Shown: positions 56,229-64,000 of the stretch, piece after piece
Layout of the letters: the number at the start of each line of letters is the position of its first letter
Position numbering within the stretch: the stretch's first letter is position 1
Source: Pteria penguin
Lineage: Eukaryota; Mollusca; Bivalvia; Pterioida; Pteriidae
Length of the DNA stretch: 64,000 nt
Direction: 5' to 3'
NCBI GenBank assembly: GCA_035048485.1
Contig: CM068589.1
Coordinates: 3,226,501 to 3,290,500 of the forward strand
Made by a program: the position numbers and the translations under genes
Notes under the pieces: generated by a model
Databases searched by the model: none
Told to the model about the DNA's origin: nothing
The model's input: the letters and a program-made list of their open reading frames with translations, nothing else

Positions 56229-58488
56229 AAAGTATTTCTTTCAATTATCGTCTCAAGTATTGATAAAATAATAGACAAAATTCGTCCACATGTCCTGTAA
56301 GTACATAACATCAACTTCTTGTAAAATATACACTTACAAAGAATTTTTGCACTGAATTGATACCAGCAATACCTCTCATACTCAATATTATTAATTGCTC
56401 CGATTTCGTTGCGGGCTTGTTATGACTCAGTTATGTGAACAAGGTTGTCAAAGACGTAGAGATAATGATAAAGAAAACAGAAGACATCTGACAAAGCTGT
56501 TTGACACCAATCTGCAAGGACCTGCATACAAAAAATGATAATAGTAGAATATACACAGAACATTACAAAAATATAAATAATTTAAACAGAATAAACATTC
56601 AAATTTATACGTTATAATATTCGATTGCATTGGTTAAGGACAGTCAATTGAAGTGACATTTATCAATAAAGTGATGTGGTACACGGCTTCCCACTCATTA
56701 CAAAAATCTATAAATAATCCTTCATATAGAGAAAAAGGATCCACAGGCTACTCATCATGAAAATAAACAAAATATTGTTATAAAATGAGTATGAACATAA
56801 AACATGCCAGTCTCAAAGCGAAATAGTATCCCTAATATGTATTTGTCTGACATACAGAGTAGTTGAGGTTTAGGATATAATCTCATAAGACCGTTTACAT
56901 AAGACCCGTCATAGAAAGTGAACGCTAAATGAAGAGTCGACACAAGGTTGTAGAGATGGTCTTATGGTTATATTTTATGTGTTAATGCGTTTCAGTCATT
57001 TTTCAACCCGATCAAATTAAATCTTCGGAATCTTGTTCCTTTCTGATTTTTTAATATACATTATAATGTCACTGTAGAAATGAGGATAAGATATTGCTGT
57101 AGTCATTTAAATCTATATATTTTTGCAAAGTGTTACGAAGATTATGCTATCGTCACGTATATCTTAATTGCAAGTATATTGTAACACTTTTCGAATTTAT
57201 CAAATTCATTTGAGTATTTGGATGAAAAAAGTATACAAGGTACGAGGCACTGTTAACATACGGAAACCCTTACAAAGTTCAAAGAACTAACATGAATCCA
57301 CGAGGACTATATCATTACAACAGTAAATAGTGCTGCATATAATTATAGATTTAAATGTATGGAAATTATTATGTTCCATTACTGTAATTCTACAAATGCT
57401 GCAGCGAGTTTTTCTTTTTCAGAAGGTGACTGACCACAATAACTCTGTTCTCACCACGTTTAGTACTGACATCAAGTAAATTTGATTAAGATTTCACTAA
57501 TTTGTGTTGTATTCCCAAGAGACTAAACATCTCTAGTAACAATGCCATACTGCTGGTTACTCTAAAATCTACATGGAACGGACTTAGAAACTTTTGATTG
57601 AAAATTAAATCTTACCGTCATGAGCACTAAGAAATATTAGACTGTAATAGTGGTATCGAGATCAAATCAATATCGAAGAAATACCAAACCGTTAATGGAT
57701 CCTGAAGTTTGTGGATTCTAAAGTTAGTGGATCCTAAAGATAAAACGCTTCCGATTAAAATCTTTAATTCTGTTAGCATTGCCTTTCCAAATAAACCGGG
57801 AAACCACATACAACGGCAATTCTATTACATAGTATTTTGTATTATGACATTTCTGTTATCTGATCACGTCACGTAATGAAGATAATGTCTTCATCACATG
57901 TTCTCTCTATATGAGTTGCAGTATATTTTGCCTATGGCGTTGCCACATCAACAACTTAAAATTTCAATGACTTTGTTCTGGAGATGATTCGACTGTCAAG
58001 TTTACTGCTCGACCAGCAATATGTGGATGGTAGAAAACAAATCGATAGTACACACGAAACTCTCGTCATACAATATTACATATTCATGTCAGAAATAAAT
58101 TCTCATCTGAATTTTTTTTAACCACTGAGATAGTTATATCCATCAGGTTATGATCAGATCATATGTATGGTTATGTTATTCATTGCGCTAAGACTTATAA
58201 TTTATAGATATATAACATTTATTCACCATTTCTGTCGACTAAGGATCCAATGAATTGTATCAGTCAAATGGCTACATTTAGTCTACTATCTTTATAAAAA
58301 CCGACTCAAACAAATGTTATATTTATATACGATTTTATAAATGTTTATACATTTCAGAACAATATCTAAGACAAAACACTGTGAAAACTAACAAAGGTGA
58401 TGGAAAAGAATTGTACTAAACTACGATAAAACTTACTTGTACAATTGATCCGAGATAAGTAATGCCTATCATATTATTTTCATTGTAG
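56229..58488. other. Remainder of TMa-TMb intron, copy 4
   Basis: Mostly AT-rich. The segment 56620-56950 resembles the Penelope family-1 3' region but is strongly diverged. No exon is seen. Confidence 0.5.
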
Positions 58489-58555
58489 TTGCCTTTCTGA
58501 TTATTGTATTATCAGCAAACATCCTCGTCTTTGCGTGCATTCGTCGCAACAAGAA
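58489..58555 (+). CDS. TMC copy 4, exon TMb: transmembrane helix
   Basis: 67 bases, acceptor TTTTCATTGTAG, donor GTAAGTGT, phase 1 in and 2 out. It reads V then AFLIIVLSANILVFACIRRN, followed by KK. Together with TMa this gives an uninterrupted hydrophobic helix of about 27 residues followed by RRNKK, a typical stop-transfer signal, which places the cysteine-rich part outside the cell. Confidence 0.78.
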
Positions 58556-59038
58556 GTAAGTGTACAAAATACTATATTGTCTCATGTTGAATGCCTGATT
58601 GCCTAACATTTCCATACACAGGGCAAACAAATGAATATGTGAATATAAGAATTTGATTAAATTCCCTCGATCGACGTAGTACACCGGTTTAAAGTTTACC
58701 TATTTATTCGCTGCAACCTCGGGACATTACAAGAGCACCTAACAATAAAATTTTTCATAACATCCAAACCGAAACTGAAAAGAGATCAAAATAGCTTTAT
58801 TTTAGTTTTATGTAAGATTCACGTAAACAAATTGATTAGTTAAAGCGTCGTTGAGGTAGTGAATGGCTTCAATTAAAGTTCAGGAAATTTCTGAAGTAGG
58901 ATGTAAACGATGGCATTTGTTATCAATAAAGTATTGATCAGGAAATTCCGAAACATATGCAGTACACATCTATATATGATAAAATTCATTATTTGATTGA
59001 GGATATAGATATATAGTTAGTGCATTCTTATTTTCCAG

Positions 59039-59270
59039 AGGTAAATATAACAACGGTCAAGATCTCGAACAAATTTCAAATATAGAAGCGGTGGATGCAG
59101 AGCAGTACAATGATGTGACCGTATACGATGAAATTTTAGATGGCCATTCTATAGACAACTGCTCAACCGCAGCTATCAAGGATAAAAATAAATATAAAAT
59201 GCCAAAGGGCGGAATTGAGAGTAATGGAGCACGTAATGTAAACATGGACGTCACTGACAATGATATTTAG
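59039..59270 (+). CDS. TMC copy 4, terminal exon: cytoplasmic tail
   Basis: The acceptor is TTATTTTCCAG and phase 2 fits exon TMb. The open frame of 76 residues starts GKYNNGQDLEQISNIEAV and contains EQYNDVTVYDEILDG, followed by a Lys-rich part, then NGARNVNMDVTDNDI and TAG. YNDV and YDEI are YxxV/I motifs of the sort bound by SH2 domains when phosphorylated. After the TAG the frame stays open and repeats the pattern (NRPRDIDIDVNDLV), so the stop may have shortened an older tail. Signalling is inference. Confidence 0.72.
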
Positions 59271-59509
59271 AATAACAGGCCACGTGATATAGACATCGAT
59301 GTTAATGATCTTGTAACTGAGAAACAAGGACCATGCAATGTCAACATGTAGGTTGAAATGAAAACCGGGAGGTGTATTCATTGAAAATATATGTTGGGGT
59401 ATTGTTTTGGAGAAATATTTCTTTTAGCGAAATGTAATTAGCAGAAATATACTCAATTGGACGTGGTACACATGTATACGGTATAAATTAAAACTATATG
59501 CATTTAAAT

Positions 59510-59705
59510 ATATTGAGGATTATTTATAAATTTTTAAATTTGTGTCCTTTGATTGTGCTACTTTTGGGTGAGTGGGAAGGTGGACGCCTGTAAACCAGTT
59601 AACGACACCAACTGAGTGACGTTTGTTATTTCAGTTGACCGTCCTAAGTCGGTATCGTAACCGCAGCACAATCGAATACTTTTGTAATGTCGTTTTTCCT
59701 GGTAT
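59510..59705 (+). repeat. Penelope family-1 3' end, solo fragment
   Basis: It begins GAGGATTATTTATAAATTTT and continues with AGTGGGAAGGTGG and GACCGTCCTAAGTCGGTATC, as at 32240-32420. No coding part. Confidence 0.82.
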
Positions 59706-60771
59706 TTTCCACTATTATTATGTTTTGTGTGCATATCCCTGGTGATTTGTGTAATACAGATTTGTCAGATGTTTTCTGTTTTCTCTTGTAATAAATTGTT
59801 GTGTGTGCAGACAGAAACCATGTCATTTCATTAATACTTTATTATTATTTTCAATCTCCTTTTCCATTATTCTGTCTTCCATGTGGATTTTACCTAAATG
59901 ATATCTACATTTTTGTATTCATTTTTTCTCTTATATTAAAGCATAAGCCTAAAATGTTATTAATATCTCCTTTCAAACATTATTCATCTTATTATAACAT
60001 CCTTTTTATCTAGTTCACATTAAAGTTAGTGCCGAATTAAACAGGAGACGCTTACTCTCCGTCTCGCCCCATTGGCATATGGTCTTCCATCTTATTTGAT
60101 TAAAACCATAAATAATTGGACACTGGTGGCTATAATCACAGAGCAACACCTCTCAATGTATTTTACATTGTGGTATGTATATGACAAAATTGCTTTCGTT
60201 TTATACATTGATTCAGTGTTTGTCAGTACCACAGTTCCTTTCTTTCCTGTTGCTGCGAATTCTACGGTGACAAAAAAAAAGTAGTTACTAAGTTGCATAT
60301 ATGTGTATATATGCAACAGGAATATGTAATGTGGATAACACATATTTCTTTCTTTCTCTATACATGTCAATGCTATCGATGGACAGTCACGTTAAGAAGA
60401 TTTATCTATGTATATATTATCTATGTATCTATTCTATGTTTTACTTACATTTGATTCATAGACGTATACGTCATGCAATTTAGCATTTAACTTTATATCA
60501 TGCTAAACTATAATTTTTGATATATAATGCCACGAAGTACCGGAAGATAAAATGTTGCAATGGTGCTGGTTTGAGCAAGATTTTCGATTTCAAAATGGAA
60601 TGATGTCAGAAGCACATGTGTCATTGTAGTTCAAAATCCCCTCATGTTATGATGCAATAAATAAAACAAGATTATTTTCAGACTTCCTCTCCATAGATGT
60701 CTGGTATCAAATCTGGTTTTCAAGGTCAATTCGCATCGCAGTGTTTAACTACCGTAGGTTACATAGGCATG
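59706..60771. other. No gene recognised
   Basis: AT-rich. A weak match to the Penelope family-2 core (GGAGACGCTTACTCTCC) lies at about 60042-60060. Open frames here lack motifs. Confidence 0.45.
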
Positions 60772-60925
60772 TTGTTTTGAGTTACCACATGGGCATAGCA
60801 CCTGTTGTTTTCATAGTTGCACCTTGTTTAGAGTATCACAGTGAAATAGCACCTGTTGTTTTCATAGTTGCATGTTGTTTTGAGTACCAAGAGGACATAA
60901 CACCAGTTGATTTCGTATTTTACAT
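60772..60925 (+). repeat. Three-copy tandem repeat, unit about 51 bases
   Basis: Units share ATAGCACCTGTTGTTTTCAT and TTGCA(C/T).TTGTTT. The third unit is more diverged. The 65-codon frame across it (APVVFIVA repeated) is a by-product of the 51-base period, which is a multiple of three. Confidence 0.85.
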
Positions 60926-61663
60926 TCTGTCAGCTTAACATTACCCCCATTGTGCATTTGCATTATTGGTGGACAATTTGGTTCCCGAGTGCACTAGTTC
61001 GGCAGTTCTCACCATATACTGACACTGGTAAAAAAAAACCCCAAAGAGACTGTTGTATATGTGGACAAAAGAACTTCGAACACGAGTTTCAGGTCATAGG
61101 TCCGAAACATACTGTGATGTCCGTAATGAATATTGGTTGTTTCAATACGTAGATGAGATGGCACAGAAAATCGTTGCATTCGGCAGTTTTCTATTAAATG
61201 TTTATTAAATGGTCAAACGATCAGTTTATTTGTCAGAATATTGAATCCACGCCATGCTTGTAGCAAGTGACCGATATCAATCTAGATAATAAAAATATAC
61301 GTCCAATGATACTTCATCAGAAACAAAGATTTATATCTCCTACAGGAAGAGCCAATGTCATTAAAAGAGTTTATTTGTGTTTCAAAGTTTACCAATGCTC
61401 GATTAAAACAGAAAAAAAGAACAAAGAAACTAAAAATCAAACTTAAATTTATAAGGACAGAAGGTGGGATAGAATAATAGTTGTACAATCGCACGATAGA
61501 GAAGGGCTGTGCATGGTAAGTTTGAAGGTCAAAATTGTAATTAAATAATGTTTAATTGACATCCTCTGTAGCTGCTAATAATACAATATACCAGGGACTG
61601 AAGATTTAAGACGTTTGAAATGCATCCACGGTCACACGGTGTGTTCATCAGGTCTGCAGATGA
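60926..61663. other. No gene recognised
   Basis: No supported gene. The right end (about 61560-61663) may continue the BEL/Pao relic across the SINE insertion, but protein similarity is not clear to me. Confidence 0.45.
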
Positions 61664-61675
61664 TGATCAGATTGG

Positions 61676-61955
61676 TTTTTGATTGATTGATTGATTTTTG
61701 TTTAACTTCACACCACGAATGTTTCACGAATATGGTGACGGCATCTGCCTGATGCGGAGCATACAAATTTTGACCTTTGCAACGGACCCACTCGAAGCAG
61801 TGAGAGATCTTTATAATGCCATGCATACCACGACACGGGGCCTCGGTTTTTACTGTCTCATCCGAAAGACAGGACACCGGCATGACCAGAGTGGGACTCT
61901 AACCTCGGCCTCCCGATCAGGAGGCGAGCGCGATACCACTAAGCCTCGCCGGCTT
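61676..61955 (-). mobile_element. tRNA-derived SINE inserted in BEL/Pao relic
   Basis: Minus orientation. At the right end the head is GCCGGCGAGGCTTAGTGGTA (tRNA-like A box region), and the body holds CCGAGGTTAGAGTCCCACTC (B box region). A (TGAT)n-type tail lies at 61680-61700 on the plus strand. The 12-base duplication TGATCAGATTGG flanks it at 61664-61675 and 61956-61967. It is related to, but distinct from, the SINE at 55.6 kb. Confidence 0.92.
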
Positions 61956-61967
61956 TGATCAGATTGG

Positions 61968-63430
61968 ACCATCAGTGGAAGATGAGGAGTTAGTGCATAT
62001 GATGGATAAGGAGTTCTGCAGTCATGTAGTCTAGTTTAGGAATAACAGACATTTCAGAATCCTTCACATGAATGTTGTATTGACAAGGTTTAAAAACAGT
62101 GCCACGTCGATCGCTCATCACACATGTTTTGTTTACGTTCAAAGTGTCCGACCTTTGCACTCGACTAAGACTTCTCCGATACAGACCAACCTAAAGCAAG
62201 TCTCTGCACGAATGGCGTGTATTTTGGTCGTATTATCTGTTCCTTGGCGTGAGGAGCTTCTTAAAGATATATGCCGATCAGCAACTGAATGTCAATGTGC
62301 TCGTCAAGTAGGTGGATAGATGACGCTATGAACTGCAAATGTGGATAAGACATTGCGACTTCCTGTGTATCAATTTCTGATGTCTCAATTGGAATGTCAT
62401 CACACTCGATAACTAAGGGTAATTCAAATGCATCACTATTATTGACACATTGTACCACAAGTCATCAGGCTCGTCTACCGACCATGGTCGTCTCACCAGA
62501 ACGCGAGTACGATTTCCGTCCATCATCCATTCCGAGAGTGTCGAAGAGTTCCAATTTGCCGAGAGTCTCGTATACACGAACGACCTTCTCGGCAAGTCCT
62601 TTAGGACACGTCTACCAACAGAGGTTTCCCGCACGATCGACGTGGGAAAACCTGACCACATAATTTAGGATATTTTGGGACGACGGTGTCGCTGGCACTG
62701 TCACCCTGCCCGCCATACCATGCCCTACTCTTTCACTTAGATTCCTCCGCGTGCATAGCTGAGGCTTAACATCCACACCACAGCTCTTCGAGACATGTTT
62801 TTCTGACAAGCAACACTGGAAACGTTCCTCTTTAGTCTTCATCTTAAAGCCACGGCACCGATTAAGGGTATGATCAGCACTGTGAATCGGACAGAGTTTC
62901 AAACCCTCACCTTCGTACACATCGATTTTACGTAAAACGACAGCGGGACGTTCCTTTTTCTGCACTTGTAATCTGATGTCCTTGATGAAATTCACAAAGA
63001 CTGAGAATGGTGGGTTTGACACATTGTGACTCCTTTCATACTTATAAGCTTGGGTCTTCCATTTCTCTTCGAGACCATACGGCAGTTTCTACAGAATCTG
63101 ACCAACACATGAATACGAATCGAAGTAAGCCAATACGGTAGAGTACACTGAATTGGCCATTGCAGAATGCATTTCTGTAAGTATACCAGGCAAATCGTAC
63201 AGCTTTCCAGAGTCTTTGTTGGTAAGCTGCGGAAAGGCACTCAACGTTTTCTTTAGAGCCGACTCTACTATTTCCGTTTGCTCCTAACGTTCATCCAAGC
63301 GTTCCCATATAGACTGCATTAGAATTCGCAGCACCGATGCATCGAATAAACTTTGACGAACTCGGACCGATCAACTTGTCTACCAAATGTATCTAGGTAT
63401 GGTTGCACACATGGCCTTGGAGACGTTGTA
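61968..63430 (-). pseudogene. BEL/Pao-type LTR retrotransposon, gag and protease region
   Basis: Decayed and reading leftward. The gag part includes LMQSIWERLDER, stop, then ALKKTLSAFPQLTNKDSGKL, DLPGILTEMHSAMANSVYST, KLPYGLEEKWKTQAYKY and NPPFSVFVNFIKDI. A Cys/His cluster follows (LCPIHSADHTLNRCRGFK, FQCCLSEKHVSKSCG). The protease region of the DUF1758 type has LPLVIECDDIPIE, YPHLQFIASSIHLLDEH, IQLLIG, then TPFVQRLALGWSVSEKS. Frameshifts near 63010 and 62240 and stops inactivate it. The RT lies outside or is lost. No LTRs were recognised. Its SINE insertion is at the left edge. Confidence 0.82.
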
Positions 63431-63665
63431 CGGTACAAATTACGTGTTTGTGACGTATTATTGCATCGCCACACATGCTTTCAACATACCTCCTAGTATA
63501 GTCAGAACGATCAAAAGGTTCCTTTTGATCCGCAAAGTCATTATCACCCAGCTCAAATCCGTGATTTCTGAGATCACGAACACGCTTTCCCGGTTCTATG
63601 ACCACTGGAGCAGTGTCAGGTTCCGACACCGTAGAGTAGATCCCAAATGAAACTGGTTGGTCCAC
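63393..63665 (-). pseudogene. Possible N-terminal extension of the BEL/Pao gag
   Basis: A 90-codon frame, MDQPVSFGIYSTVSEPDTAP onward, lies upstream of the recognised gag in the same direction. No family motif is visible to me. Adjacency is the only reason to link them. Confidence 0.35.
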
Positions 63666-64000
63666 AATCCTTTTACTATTCTGCCTAGACTGCGAATAGC
63701 TAACTAAGATGTATTGGTAAAAGGCTGTAACAAAATAAACACAGGAATAATTTCAATAATGCAAAATGCTACAAAAGTAATCCTAGGTACGTAAAAATTA
63801 CTTCACAATTATGACCCATTATGCTTTCCATAGATTTTCCAGTCAAGGAAAACCTTAAAACCTTGTTTACAAATTACATGATTAGGAATTTATAATCTCA
63901 AAAATTGCACCTAATTATATACAAAAACATATTCAACATGATAATATACATGCAAATAAAATGTTTACACTTACACTGTGAGCGGGCATACAAATTCCAT
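63666..64000. other. No gene recognised at right edge
   Basis: AT-rich sequence without supported features. An LTR of the BEL/Pao element could lie here but cannot be recognised from one end. Confidence 0.4.

Noticed and set aside
62068..62668. Several plus-strand frames of 70-90 codons
   Set aside because: They are antisense shadows of the BEL/Pao gag and protease region.

Overview
This is a eukaryotic, AT-rich, repeat-dense nuclear window. The mixture of elements suggests a lophotrochozoan and most likely a marine bivalve: Penelope-like elements, an RNase H-bearing LINE, a CR1-like LINE, an L1/Tx1-like LINE, a Tc1-like element, a Crypton, BEL/Pao, tRNA-derived SINEs and retrozyme-like hammerhead repeats. 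Species assignment is inference. There are no bacterial operons, no rRNA and no free-standing tRNA gene. Most long open frames are transposon relics or accidental.

Host content. I find one multi-exon, multi-copy gene family, called TMC here, for a putative type I transmembrane protein with a cysteine-rich ectodomain. Its exons are short and most are missed by simple ORF calling. Splice sites, intron phases and paralogue comparison support them. Copy 1 (minus, about 13.3 to 3.27 kb) has exons X, Y, Z, W, TMa and TMb. Copy 2 (minus, about 29.8 to 28.1 kb) keeps exon Y. Copy 3 (plus, 33.1 to 36.2 kb) keeps exon Y and part of Z. Copy 4 (plus, about 43.9 to 59.3 kb) has X, Y, Z, W, TMa, TMb and a cytoplasmic tail with two YxxV/I motifs. 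Copies 1 and 4 form a large inverted duplication, and copies 2 and 3 are head to head. Insertions have landed in the introns: an L1-like LINE, a Penelope-like element and a SINE in copy 4, and a MITE-bearing Penelope 3' end in copy 1. A signal-peptide exon was not found, so no complete protein can be given.

Layout. 0.66-2.7 kb CR1-like LINE; 3.3-13.3 kb TMC copy 1, with element A1 just beyond exon TMa; 14-17.7 kb microsatellite, SINEs and Penelope family-2 ends; 18.2-24.25 kb RNase H-bearing LINE (ORF1, endonuclease, RT, RNase H) interrupted by A2 and B1; 26.3-27.1 kb decayed basic ORF; 27.4-28.1 kb Tc1 transposase; 28.1-29.8 kb TMC copy 2; 29.8-33.0 kb A-family fragment and two Penelope-like elements; 33.1-36.2 kb TMC copy 3; 36.6-38.1 kb Penelope family-2 ends; 38.1-41.8 kb unassigned; 41.8-42.9 kb B2, a hairpin and A3; 43.1-43.7 kb hammerhead repeats; 43.9-59.3 kb TMC copy 4, with a Crypton at 46-47.1 kb; 59.5-61.6 kb mostly unassigned; 61.7-63.7 kb BEL/Pao relic containing a SINE.

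Most notable: (i) the TMC family; (ii) two related families (A, B) of TA-flanked non-autonomous elements whose ends are packed with palindromic repeats, two of which sit in the LINE coding region such that removing one element plus one TA restores the frame; (iii) hammerhead ribozyme folds in a retrozyme-like repeat; (iv) Crypton recombinase tails at the same intronic position in all four TMC copies.
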